DNA of 64,000 bases from Bryopsis sp. KO-2023 (lineage: Eukaryota > Chlorophyta > Ulvophyceae > Bryopsidales > Bryopsidaceae), in assembly GCA_030272585.1 (NCBI GenBank), contig BSYQ01000005.1:4433501-4497500 (forward strand), read 5' to 3'. Both the position numbers and the translations under genes were made by a program. The notes under the pieces are model-generated. The model made no database searches. It saw only the letters and a program-made list of their open reading frames with translations, and was not told the origin of the DNA. Positions 33,270-42,012 of the stretch are shown piece by piece (position 1 is the first letter of the stretch; each line of letters starts with the position of its first letter).

Positions 33270-36200
33270 GTATGTTAGGTAAACTCGCAGGGTGTGAAGT
33301 TAAGGGGAAGCCTGCGAGTTCGAGGAATTCTAGGAATTCGAGGGATTTTTCGTTGGAAGAAACGTCCAAGGAACCGACTAGACCTGATAACCAAGATAAC
33401 CTAGAAGTCCATTCATTTGATGGGACAGATTTAGACATGACTAAGTTCGGATTTCTAGCAGTGGCTGAAACTGATAACCGAACTAGACAACTGATTACTG
33501 TGAAAGGGGAAATCTCAGGTTTTGCAGCTGAGATATTAATAGACTGTGGAGCAACTGATTGCTTTTTGGCTCGGAAATTTTGCGAGAAAAATAAGCTGGA
33601 ATTAGAAGCACAAGAAGAAAAAGTTAGCCTGGCTGGGGGAAGTACCTTAGAATCTAAAGGGAAGATCAGGGCTACTCTCAGATTTGGAGATTTTGCTAGT
33701 AGGGAGATTTTTCATGAAATGTCTCTTGCTAAGTATGATGCTATATTGGGAAAAACTTGGCTGGCTAAGCATAATCCCCGGGTTGATTTTCGAACGAATG
33801 AGGTAGTGGTTTCAGACGGGCTGAAAGAACATTTGATTCCTCCGGCAAACCCCGGAGAGGAGGAAGAGGAACAGTGTGTGCTGATGGTGTTTGAAACATG
33901 TTTGAACAGAACTGACTCTGAACAAAATGTTTCCAGACAAGCTGAACTTGCAGCAGAAATCAGACAGGAATTTCCTAACACTTTTGTGGAAGAATTACCC
34001 AGTGAGATACCCCCTTCCAGAGGTATCGAACACACGATCCAGTTGGAACCAGGCACGGTTCCACAAAGTAAAGCACCTTATCGACTAGGCATCAAGGAAA
34101 TGGCAGAACTGAAAACTCAGATTGCAGCCATGTCGGAAAAAGGGTTTATTCGACCGAGTAGATCACCTTGGGGAGCACCGGTAATTTTTGTACCGAAGAA
34201 GAACGGGAAACTACGCATGTGTGTAGATTATCGGGCATTGAATAAGGTGACGGTGAAAAACGCTTATCCGATTCCGAGGATAGATGAACTGATAGATCAG
34301 CTTCATGGCGCAAAATACTTCTCAAAAATAGATTTGTGTTCGGGATACTATCAAGTCAGGATGGCGAAAAAGGATTGGGCGAAAACTGCTTTTCGAACTA
34401 GATATGGATCTTACGAATACACAGTAATGCCAATGGGTTTGACAAATGCACCAGCAACTTTTATGAATGTGATGAACGATGTTTTTCGACCACATCTGGA
34501 TAAGTTTGTTATAGTTTATCTCGATGATATCTTAGTTTACAGTCGGAACTGGGAAGAGCACAAGGAACATCTTAGACAAGTGTTTCAGCTACTCGAAAAA
34601 CACAAACTTTACGTTTCACCGGACAAATGTGATTTGGGGATGACAGAAGTCGAATTTTTGGGACACATAGTCGGAAGAGAGGGACTCTCCGTGGTACCTA
34701 AGAAAGTTTTAGCCATTAAGGAGTGGGCACAACCTCAGACAGTTCGGGATATTAGGTCGTTTTTGGGTTTAGCGAATTATTATCGGAAATTTATTAAGGG
34801 ATACTCTGGGATTGCAACGCCGTTACATGAACTAACAAGGAAGGAAGTTAAATGGCAGTGGACTGAAAGTCAGGAGAAAGCGTTTCAGACGCTAAAGAAG
34901 AGCATGCAAGAGGCACCTGTGTTAATAATTCCAGATCCGGAGTTGAGTTTTGAAGTAACTACAGACGCATCGGATTTTGCTATTGGAGGAGTTTTGACGC
35001 AAGATCAAGGTCAGGGGCAACAACCAGCAGCGTTTGAAAGTCGGAAATTAAATTCAGCTGAAAGGAATTATCCGACACACGAAAAAGAACTGTATGCGAT
35101 AGTCTATTGTTTGAAAACTTGGCGACATTATTTGGGGGCGAGGAGATTTGTGGTTCACACGGACCACGCTCCGCTGAAATATATTCAGACGCAGCCTAAA
35201 TTATCCAGTAGACAGGCTAGGTGGATGGAAACTTTACAGGAATTTGATTTTGAGATTAAATACAAACCTGGAAAAGAAAATACAGTTGCAGATGCATTAA
35301 GTCGAAGGTCGGAAATGGAATTAAACGCTGTGGCAAAAGTCCGAGCAGGCGTAGTATTTCAGGATCAGGTTAGACTTGCGTATCAAGGGGATGAACATTG
35401 CAGAGAAGTTATAGCTAATTGGGAAGCTGGTGAAAAAGATCCGCGTTATAGGTGGGATGGCACAAAATTGTGGTATAGTCTGAAAGACAAATGGTTTTGG
35501 TATATTCCAAAGGACAAAGAAATTAGACAAACAGTGTTGGCTGAATGTCACGATCAGGCTGGACATTTTGGGAGACACAAGACTGTCGCAAATGTTCGAA
35601 AAAGATATTATTGGCCTAGATGCACTGAGGATGTCGAACGATATGTTAGGACTTGTGTTGGTTGTCAGAAAAACAAGTCTAGCACTCAAAAACCATTGGG
35701 GTTATATCAGCCAATTCCAGTTCCAGACGAACGCTGGAAAGAAGTTTGTTTAGATTTTGTGGGACCTTTACCTATGACACAAAAGGGTCATGATTATTTA
35801 GTGGTTATGGTCGACCGTTTTAGTCGAATGATCCACTTGGTAGCCACCACTACTGCAGTTACAGCTAGTGGGGTAGCTGAAATTTTCTTTGATACAATTT
35901 TCAGACATCATGGGTTGCCAGAGGCTATTATTTCCGATCGAGATACTCGTTTTACAGGCCAGTTTTGGCGAAAACTGTGGGAATTAGCGGGGACTCGTTT
36001 AGCTATGTCCTCTGGATATCACCCTGAAACTGATGGAATGACTGAAAGGGCAAATCGAGTAGTCGGAGACATGTTGCGAATTTATATTTCGACCATAGGG
36101 GGTGATTGGGACACTAAATTAGTGGCGGCTGAGTTTGCTTATAACTCATCCGTTCACTCATCAACAGGTTTTACACCTTTTTATTTGGTTTATGGGCAAC

Positions 36201-36811
36201 ATCCCAGATCCCCTCAGGATTTGTTAGACTCAGGTCCAGTTTCAGATGAATGGTGGACAGTTTGGGCTAAAAGTTTACAGCTGGCTCGGAAAGCGATTTT
36301 GAAAAGCCAACAGCGACAGAGGGCTGTCGCAAACCGAGGGCGGAGGGATGCAAGTTTTGCATTAAATCAGTATGTCTTTTTATCGACAGCTGATTTACCT
36401 TTACCGCCAATGATGGGCCGGAAGTTGGTATCTAAGTTTTGTGGACCTTTTAGAATTATTGATATTGTGACATCAGTAACTTACAGGTTGGAACTTCCTA
36501 ATCACTGGAAAATACATGATGTTTTTCATGTTTCCAAGCTAAAAGCATTTGAAGATGGATCAGAAGAGTTTCCAGCCAGGGCTATTTCTCCACCTCCAGA
36601 TCCAGTGGTGTTGGAAGGAGTCGAGGAATATATCGTCGAAAAGATCAAGACACATCGAACCAAACGGCGGAAAAAGAAGAATGTGACAGAGTACTTGGTT
36701 TCCTGGGAAGGATACGGATCGGAAGAGGACCAGTGGCTCCCGTCACATCACTTGGGTAATGCGCAGCAAGTGCTGCAGGAGTATTTACGTCAAAAATCTT
36801 CCATGGACTAG
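33266..36811 (+). CDS. pol: Inner element Pol: protease, RT, RNase H, integrase, chromodomain (1181 aa)
   Basis: The frame is open further upstream, but ATG 33266 overlaps the gag stop. Domains in order: aspartic protease with [11 protein letters not shown] (Cys in place of the usual Ser/Thr after the catalytic Asp); RT with [12 protein letters not shown] and [10 protein letters not shown]; RNase H with [15 protein letters not shown] and [11 protein letters not shown]; integrase with an HHCC finger ([20 protein letters not shown]) and DDE motifs at [24 protein letters not shown] and [13 protein letters not shown]. The C-terminal chromodomain ([10 protein letters not shown] to [19 protein letters not shown]) is the kind that steers chromoviruses to histone-marked chromatin. 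No frameshift or stop was found; it appears functional. Confidence 0.96.
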   Translation: MSMLGKLAGCEVKGKPASSRNSRNSRDFSLEETSKEPTRPDNQDNLEVHSFDGTDLDMTKFGFLAVAETDNRTRQLITVKGEISGFAAEILIDCGATDCFLARKFCEKNKLELEAQEEKVSLAGGSTLESKGKIRATLRFGDFASREIFHEMSLAKYDAILGKTWLAKHNPRVDFRTNEVVVSDGLKEHLIPPANPGEEEEEQCVLMVFETCLNRTDSEQNVSRQAELAAEIRQEFPNTFVEELPSEIPPSRGIEHTIQLEPGTVPQSKAPYRLGIKEMAELKTQIAAMSEKGFIRPSRSPWGAPVIFVPKKNGKLRMCVDYRALNKVTVKNAYPIPRIDELIDQLHGAKYFSKIDLCSGYYQVRMAKKDWAKTAFRTRYGSYEYTVMPMGLTNAPATFMNVMNDVFRPHLDKFVIVYLDDILVYSRNWEEHKEHLRQVFQLLEKHKLYVSPDKCDLGMTEVEFLGHIVGREGLSVVPKKVLAIKEWAQPQTVRDIRSFLGLANYYRKFIKGYSGIATPLHELTRKEVKWQWTESQEKAFQTLKKSMQEAPVLIIPDPELSFEVTTDASDFAIGGVLTQDQGQGQQPAAFESRKLNSAERNYPTHEKELYAIVYCLKTWRHYLGARRFVVHTDHAPLKYIQTQPKLSSRQARWMETLQEFDFEIKYKPGKENTVADALSRRSEMELNAVAKVRAGVVFQDQVRLAYQGDEHCREVIANWEAGEKDPRYRWDGTKLWYSLKDKWFWYIPKDKEIRQTVLAECHDQAGHFGRHKTVANVRKRYYWPRCTEDVERYVRTCVGCQKNKSSTQKPLGLYQPIPVPDERWKEVCLDFVGPLPMTQKGHDYLVVMVDRFSRMIHLVATTTAVTASGVAEIFFDTIFRHHGLPEAIISDRDTRFTGQFWRKLWELAGTRLAMSSGYHPETDGMTERANRVVGDMLRIYISTIGGDWDTKLVAAEFAYNSSVHSSTGFTPFYLVYGQHPRSPQDLLDSGPVSDEWWTVWAKSLQLARKAILKSQQRQRAVANRGRRDASFALNQYVFLSTADLPLPPMMGRKLVSKFCGPFRIIDIVTSVTYRLELPNHWKIHDVFHVSKLKAFEDGSEEFPARAISPPPDPVVLEGVEEYIVEKIKTHRTKRRKKKNVTEYLVSWEGYGSEEDQWLPSHHLGNAQQVLQEYLRQKSSMD

Positions 36812-36905
36812 CTCCTGTTTTCCTGAGTTCGGGTTGAGTGTGTGCGAGTGCGAGGGTGTGCGAGAGACAGTTTGGAGTTCGAAAAAGAAAAAGAAAGCAG
36901 ACAAC

Positions 36906-37925
36906 ATGGTTGAGTTTGGTGGAGGAGTCAAAGCACTGTTGGAGGAGATTAAAAAGAATGCTGGAGCGATCGAGGGAGTGTCGGAAAGGATCAACAAAAT
37001 GCTGGAGGAGTACCTGAAGGAAGGAACCAGACTGGAAAGAATCCAAGAAAGAGATGAGCAGGAGGCCCTGGAAAAAATGGCAAAGCTGGAGGAGGAAAAA
37101 GAACAACTCAAGCAAAAGATCGGCGAGCTGGAAGAAGAAGGGGGATTTCAGGCGGAAAGAGATAGCTGGGAGGCTGAACGCACTCGGTTGCTCGACGACC
37201 GGGCGAAATATTTGGCGGAAAATGAGGACCTCAGCGTAAAATTGGCGATGGCGGAAACTTCAGCGGACGCGGCGAAAAGAGAGGTGGAAAAGCTGCTGAT
37301 GGAGGGGGCAGATGAGGAAATGCGCCACAAGCTCGACGGGGTCGAAGACAAGCTGCGGGAAGAGCAAATGCGGAACCAACAGCTCAAGGGCCAGGTAGAC
37401 TTGTTGAAGAGTATGGTGGAGTCCATGTCGGGAAAACCAAGCGGAGAAGTGAAGCACGAAGAGGGGGAAAAACACACTTGCGTGTTTTGTCGCACCCCGA
37501 GCAGCAACTGTCAGCCGACCGGAGAAGACTGCCAACGGCACTGGGTGTGCTCGAATATCGGGTGTCGGGATCGGGTGTGGCTGAGTATCAGTCTGGAAGT
37601 AGATGAGGAAAAACGAGACTGGCGGAGAATGTGGGTACCAGCTGAAACAGGGCCACCAATGGTGCTACACTCGGAAACCTGCAAACTCTGCGCCTTGGGT
37701 TTCAAGTTGGGGGCGGATTATACTCGGGGAGTGTATTTAAAGGCCAAGCGGACCGTGGGCCCCCTGAGAAAATTCGAGGCAGCCGAAGACGATGCAGAAC
37801 CAACGGACTACGATGGGGATTGGGTCGTCAATGAGCCAGGCGGAGACAGTGGACCAGAAGGAAAGAAAAGGAAACCTCCTGGAAGTTCAGGAGGATCCAG
37901 AAATGTGAAACTCAGAAAAGCCTGA
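36906..37925 (+). CDS. Inner element 3' ORF: coiled coil plus cysteine cluster (339 aa)
   Basis: The first ATG in context after the pol stop is 36906; the open frame reaches back to 36759 and overlaps the end of pol. Residues about 10-170 are a long Glu/Lys/Leu coiled coil (KMLEEYLKEGTRLERIQERD, LEKMAKLEEEKEQLKQKIGE). Residues about 180-270 hold a cysteine/histidine cluster of CxxC type (TCVFCRTPSSNCQ, then CQRHWVCSNIGCRD and CKLCALGF), probably zinc-binding. The C-terminus is basic and Gly/Ser/Pro-rich (GKKRKPPGSSGGS), like a nuclear localisation signal. It sits where env lies in errantiviruses but has no signal peptide or transmembrane segment, so it is not an envelope protein. Family unknown. 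Confidence 0.7.
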   Translation: MVEFGGGVKALLEEIKKNAGAIEGVSERINKMLEEYLKEGTRLERIQERDEQEALEKMAKLEEEKEQLKQKIGELEEEGGFQAERDSWEAERTRLLDDRAKYLAENEDLSVKLAMAETSADAAKREVEKLLMEGADEEMRHKLDGVEDKLREEQMRNQQLKGQVDLLKSMVESMSGKPSGEVKHEEGEKHTCVFCRTPSSNCQPTGEDCQRHWVCSNIGCRDRVWLSISLEVDEEKRDWRRMWVPAETGPPMVLHSETCKLCALGFKLGADYTRGVYLKAKRTVGPLRKFEAAEDDAEPTDYDGDWVVNEPGGDSGPEGKKRKPPGSSGGSRNVKLRKA

Positions 37926-38427
37926 GTTGAATATATATGAAAAAAAAAAAAAAATATAGGATCAAGAGTGAAATATGATTTTCTGTTGGTAATTGGGTGT
38001 TTGAATTTTATTTTGTTTTTGGAAGAAAAAGGAAAAGAACAGTGAATGGATCAAGTGAGGGTAGAGGGAATTTCTGGAAAACAATTAACATACTGAGTGT
38101 GTAAAAACACTTGTGAGAATTACAGTTTGACTAGAGCTGAGACTGTGTGATTTCCAGTGTGGGCTGTGAAGTCTATTGAACAGGGTTGGGTTTATGTGTG
38201 AACGGGCTGGGATGGGATGTCACAGCGGCAGAAGTAACCATAAACAGAAACCAACATTCAGCTCAAGTCGCAATCGGGAAGTTGTTACGGAAAACGTCGG
38301 AGAATATTGCTTACAGCTATATCAGAGGTATTCTCAGAATAAGCGAGTTAGTTAACTTGGCAGTTCTGGTGAGTCGTGCAATACGAACTTAGTGTACAGA
38401 ACATCGCTGGGTCAGCGATCTCTCTCT
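37926..38427 (+). other. 3' untranslated region of the inner element
   Basis: About 500 bp of A-rich DNA without coding signal lies between the last ORF and the PPT, including an A run at 37940-37953. One short frame (38186-38392) has no recognisable feature. Confidence 0.6.
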
Positions 38428-38440
38428 AAGGGGGGAGGAG
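38428..38440 (+). other. Polypurine tract of the inner element
   Basis: AAGGGGGGAGGAG directly precedes the 3' LTR, as expected for plus-strand priming in LTR retrotransposons. Confidence 0.85.
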
Positions 38441-39011
38441 TGAAACGGCTGACTTAGTAGGCGAAGATCTAGGCGGAAAACAGAGGTTACAGTCTGAGAG
38501 TTCCAGGTAGTCGCGGACTGACTGGAATGGGGTAGTTACGTGATGCTCAACGAGAGGCTGAAACGTAGTGAAAAGAGTTCGAACCAGGTTCAGTATATTC
38601 AGTGTCAGATCTCAGATGGCTGAGAGTTTGGGTAGAGAGTCGGGAGTCAGACTGGAAGGAGCTTCAGTCTGGGTCCTTAGTCTAGAGGTTATCAAGGGTT
38701 ATAAAGGGTTAGTCGGAGCTCTGGCTAGAAGGGCTGAGCTGAGAAATGATAGAGACGTTTTGAGGAGAGCTAGATGATAGCTAGTATTTGTAAGGTTAGG
38801 AGATGGGCTGGGAGTTCTCTAGAAGCCCTGGGCTGAGAGTATAAAAGGCTGGGGATCGTTGTAAAGAACAAGCTTGTTGAAATAAGATTCAGTTGTATAC
38901 TCTCGTGTCTCAGACCTTTCTTACAGAACTTCTGGTCGTCTCCCAACGTGTGTGAAGAACGGGTTAAGTGGCGGCTGGAAGTATTCAGCCTCAGGAAACA
39001 AATCCGTTTCA
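38441..39011 (+). repeat. 3' LTR of the inner element (571 bp)
   Basis: It is the same length as the 5' LTR and differs by one base in my reading. It is followed by the target duplication GTTGG at 39012-39016. Confidence 0.95.
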
Positions 39012-39016
39012 GTTGG

Positions 39017-39724
39017 TTTTGTAAGCAGGATTCTGCAGTTCAATGTGAAAGAGTTTCTTCAGATAAAACTAAGGCTCCTGGAACCAATAAGTTCCACCCC
39101 TTAGCCAAACATTAATCTGAGTTTCTTAAAATCACTACTGAAAAGCAGGAAACCACTCTGCTCAAAACTAAGCAATCCCAAAGATTAAAGAAGTGAAGGT
39201 CTGAGGATTAAGAATAATCCCAGACAAAACGTTTAGATTCTGTAGAGATAAGGTATCCTAAAAAGAGGGAAACTCTCAGAATAGAGGACTACAGACTTGG
39301 ATAAGACTGTACACACTTTGATTTTCAAAATCAATCCCTGTGAGGACCTCATCCCCTTATGTATTAAAACGGAGTGGTGTTTGATCCAGCCTAGAAGTTT
39401 AAGGTCACTTAAGGTCACTAGGGTGATAAGTGCTCTTTCCCAGAACAGGACTGATAGTCCAGCCCCTGGGATTAAACCACTGTGATGTTGAAAAGAATTA
39501 AAGGATGGCCTCCAAAGCTTTCAGCTCACAGCCAGCTCACCAGCCAGCTGTGACAGCTGTGACCACCTGGAGGACTTGTATTTAAGTGGAAACCCTTAAT
39601 ATCAGAGGAAAGGGCAAACTTTGTTCTATCTACCCAGGATAGGCAACTTAAAAACAAGTGGAAGCAGAGGCCAGGAGGCTCTGAAGTAGAAAAAGACAGT
39701 AGTCTTAAGAAAGGAAGTGATCAG
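39017..39724 (+). other. Outer element spacer before integrase
   Basis: This CpG-poor DNA continues the outer element after the inner insertion. No long frame or domain is found; short frames on both strands (39233-39418, 39297-39485) have no support. Together with 29884-30774 it forms about 1.6 kb that separates RNase H from integrase. Confidence 0.5.
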
Positions 39725-41131
39725 ATGAGGAAATATGACATCTGGAGAGACCCTTGCACCCTAAGTCTTTTGCAAAAAGACTTTGACCAGTTTGCTAGAT
39801 ACTCAAGCCAGGAGAAAGCTGCAGCCAGGAAAAAAGAGTCTAGATACCTCTGGGAGGCTGATTCAAAACAGATGTTTTTGAGAGACCCAGGAGGAGATAA
39901 AAAGAGGGAAGTTCCAGCTGAGATTAGGAGACAGGAGTTGATAATGGAGGCACACATAGCAGTGGGGCATGTGTCAGTGAAAGGAACCCTGGAGAAGCTA
40001 AGGGAGCACTATTTTTGGTATGAAATGGAAAAGCAGACTAAGAAAACTTTAGAAAAATGTGAGACCTGCCAAGAGATCAGGCCAAAGTTTTTAATACAGC
40101 CTAGGCTGTTACAGACCCCAGCTGGACTTCCTTTTTATCAGTGGGGTATGGACACATTTTCGGTTAGGATGCCAGACACTAAGAGTCTAGTGCATATACT
40201 AGTAGTAGTTGATTATTTTACAAAATGGGCAGAAGCTGGAATCATGGATGCTAAGAGTCCAGTTTTTATTTCTCAGTTTCTGTACCAGAACATTATCTGT
40301 AGGTTTGGGGTCCCCAGGTTTTTCTTATGTGATAATGGGACAGAGTTCAAAGGAATGGTTTTAGATTTATGCAAGCAGGAAGGGATAGAGTTAAAGATAT
40401 CCAGTCCTTATCATCCCAGGACTAACGGATTAGCAGAAAGATTAAATAAAACACTGAAACAGGGTATATTAGGAAGATTAAAAGAAAAGCAGGTGGGAGA
40501 AACACCCACTACAGGAGCCCTTTTATTTTCAGTTCAGGAATTACAGGGGGCTTTACTGGATAGTCTGAGGGACTATAATAGTCGAATAAAAGAGGCCACT
40601 GGTTATAGCCCGTTTGAATTAGTTTATATTAGGAGGCAGGTTAATAAAAGGGACTGGGCAGCCTATCAGTTAGGACAACAACTAGAGGAGTCTCAGAGAG
40701 ACTTAGGAGAAGGATCCCAACCTCAGGGAAGAGGCTCTGGATCCCAGACTTTAGCTGAGAAAAGGGAAGAGGCAGTTTTGTTAGATCCTGTGGTCCAGGA
40801 ACTGCCAGTTTTGATCTCAGATAGGGAGTTAAAAGAGTTGAGTGAATTAAGGAAAAAGATGGAGAAAAGAGTTAAAGAAACTATAGGTACAGCTCAGCAC
40901 CGTCAGCAGAGGAATTATAACGATAAACTTCAGACAGAAAAGAGTATGGAAGCTTTAGAAATAGGAGATTCAGTTCTAGTGAGAATAAAGACTTCTAAGA
41001 AGTTAGTGGTGAAAGCTCAGGCTGGTTTTCGAATAGAAGAGATAGATAAAACGGGGGTTAGAGTTAAGGTATCTAAAGGTACTAGGCAGAGCCGGTGGGT
41101 GGCACTCGAGGACATCGCTACTCCCGAGTAA
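39725..41131 (+). CDS. int: Outer element integrase as a separate frame (468 aa)
   Basis: The frame starts at ATG 39725. The HHCC zinc finger (AHIAVGHVSVKGTLEKL, CETCQEIRPKF) is followed by the catalytic core with the first Asp in YQWGMDTFSVRMPD, the second in LCDNGTEFKG and the Glu in HPRTNGLAERLNKTLKQ, so the DDE triad is intact. The C-terminal region is charged and ends in a beta-rich domain (GFRIEEIDKTGVRVKVS). There is no chromodomain, unlike in the inner element. CpG is rare until about 41030 and common after it. Being detached from RT by a stop and 1.6 kb, it would need its own mRNA or initiation. Confidence 0.92.
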   Translation: MRKYDIWRDPCTLSLLQKDFDQFARYSSQEKAAARKKESRYLWEADSKQMFLRDPGGDKKREVPAEIRRQELIMEAHIAVGHVSVKGTLEKLREHYFWYEMEKQTKKTLEKCETCQEIRPKFLIQPRLLQTPAGLPFYQWGMDTFSVRMPDTKSLVHILVVVDYFTKWAEAGIMDAKSPVFISQFLYQNIICRFGVPRFFLCDNGTEFKGMVLDLCKQEGIELKISSPYHPRTNGLAERLNKTLKQGILGRLKEKQVGETPTTGALLFSVQELQGALLDSLRDYNSRIKEATGYSPFELVYIRRQVNKRDWAAYQLGQQLEESQRDLGEGSQPQGRGSGSQTLAEKREEAVLLDPVVQELPVLISDRELKELSELRKKMEKRVKETIGTAQHRQQRNYNDKLQTEKSMEALEIGDSVLVRIKTSKKLVVKAQAGFRIEEIDKTGVRVKVSKGTRQSRWVALEDIATPE

Positions 41132-41344
41132 AGTCAGGTTTCTAGGACAGTACTTTAGCGAAGTTTCACGTCGAACCTTGGACATATCTATTAGCGATAT
41201 ATCCAAGGATAGGAATAGGTAACGAATGAAATCGACATTTAGGGAGGACTCTCGAGAAGTCACCGCAAGACTCTCAGATTACTCTGCGAACGAGGAAACG
41301 AAGTGTGGGATATATATCAAACGATAGGACTTTCAGAAAAAGCT

Positions 41345-41812
41345 ATGACGGATTCGATGAACGAACAGCGGCTGGGCGAGTGTTTGGCGGCCGAAGTGTT
41401 GCAGCTTCGGTCGGATTTAGAAACTAGGAAAAGAGAAGTAACAAGAAGGCTAAAACGGGCCTTTAGTAACGAGACTGAGTCGGGAAGAACCGCTCGGGAC
41501 CTGCTCAGGCGACAGAAGATCGACCTGATGAGCAGCCTGGAAAGTCTGGATCGGATAGACATCTTTCGAAAACGGCTGCGAATTACGAAAGGGGAAGAGG
41601 AGATTCCGGAGGAGCGACTGCAGGAGGTGATTCACGAACGGTCAGGGACTCTGGGGTGGCGGCTCCAGATAAATCAGCGCAAACGACGGTTAGAGGTAGC
41701 GGAGGAAACGAAAAATCGAGAAAGAAAAAGTTCGAAAATAGAAGTCGAGGAAAGAGAAAGCGAGGGGTTTGAAGTTACAGACAGTGAGAGTGAGGGTGAA
41801 AGAGGTGCTTAA
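41345..41812 (+). CDS. Outer element accessory ORF after integrase (155 aa)
   Basis: The ATG at 41345 is the first good start; the frame is open from 41303. The protein is highly charged and helical (LRSDLETRKREVTRRLKRAF, QKIDLMSSLESLDRIDIFRK) with a basic-acidic tail ending in Ser/Glu (TDSESEGERGA). The style of its tail recalls the 166-aa ORF of the same element and ORF1 of the inner element. No domain is recognised and expression is unproven. Confidence 0.5.
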   Translation: MTDSMNEQRLGECLAAEVLQLRSDLETRKREVTRRLKRAFSNETESGRTARDLLRRQKIDLMSSLESLDRIDIFRKRLRITKGEEEIPEERLQEVIHERSGTLGWRLQINQRKRRLEVAEETKNRERKSSKIEVEERESEGFEVTDSESEGERGA

Positions 41813-41830
41813 GTGTTCAGAGTTGCAGAG

Positions 41831-41920
41831 GGTGGCTGGCTAGGTGGTCAGGATGCAGAAAAGGAGACTTAGGAATGAAAGGTGGAGGTTCGATTCCCAC
41901 TGAGAGCTTGATATATTTTT
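41831..41920 (+). ncRNA. Candidate Pol III (tRNA-like) unit near the outer element's 3' end
   Basis: TGGCTAGGTGG at 41837-41847 fits an A box, GGTTCGATTCC at 41887-41897 is a perfect B box, and a TTTTT terminator follows at 41916-41920. The 39-bp gap between boxes is within the range for tRNA genes. The sequence does not fold into a convincing acceptor stem, so a functional tRNA is unlikely. It may be a captured tRNA relic or an RNA of the element. Confidence 0.4.
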
Positions 41921-41992
41921 GGAGAAGTGGAAGGGCTTTTGCAGACAGTCCTACATGCGTTATGTACGCATAAAAGGGTGTCTTATGCGGGT

Positions 41993-42012
41993 GTAAGGGG
42001 GATCGTCACAGT
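41993..42012 (+). other. PPT and unusual junction before the outer 3' LTR
   Basis: TAAGGGGG ends in the 11-mer GGATCGTCACA (42000-42010) plus GT, then TGTGACGG starts the part shared with the 5' LTR. The same 11-mer is found at the extreme right end of the element (43466-43476). CGTCACA-GT-TGTGACG forms a 7-bp-arm palindrome here. Confidence 0.8.

Larger units (their letters stand above)
30780..39011 (+). mobile_element. Inner intact chromodomain Ty3/gypsy retrotransposon (8232 bp)
   Basis: The termini are the perfect 8-bp inverted pair TGAAACGG / CCGTTTCA, flanked by GTTGG (30775-30779 and 39012-39016). Two 571-bp LTRs differ at a single position by eye (T at 31155 against C at 38816, approximately). 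PBS (31352) and PPT (38428-38440) are in place. Six frames follow in order: three small ORFs, gag, pol with C-terminal chromodomain, and a coiled-coil/Cys-cluster ORF. All are open, so this looks like a young and possibly autonomous chromovirus. It interrupts the outer element between its 166-aa ORF and integrase. Confidence 0.95.

Noticed and set aside
36645-37115. Long minus-strand frames opposite pol and the 3' ORF of the inner element
   Set aside because: They mirror strongly supported plus-strand coding sequence and follow from its codon bias.
36906-37925. Envelope gene in the inner element
   Set aside because: No signal peptide, transmembrane segment or fusion-type region; the protein is a coiled coil with a cysteine cluster.
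41831-41920. Functional tRNA gene
   Set aside because: A and B boxes and a terminator are present, but no 7-bp acceptor stem or anticodon arm could be drawn, so it is only called tRNA-like.
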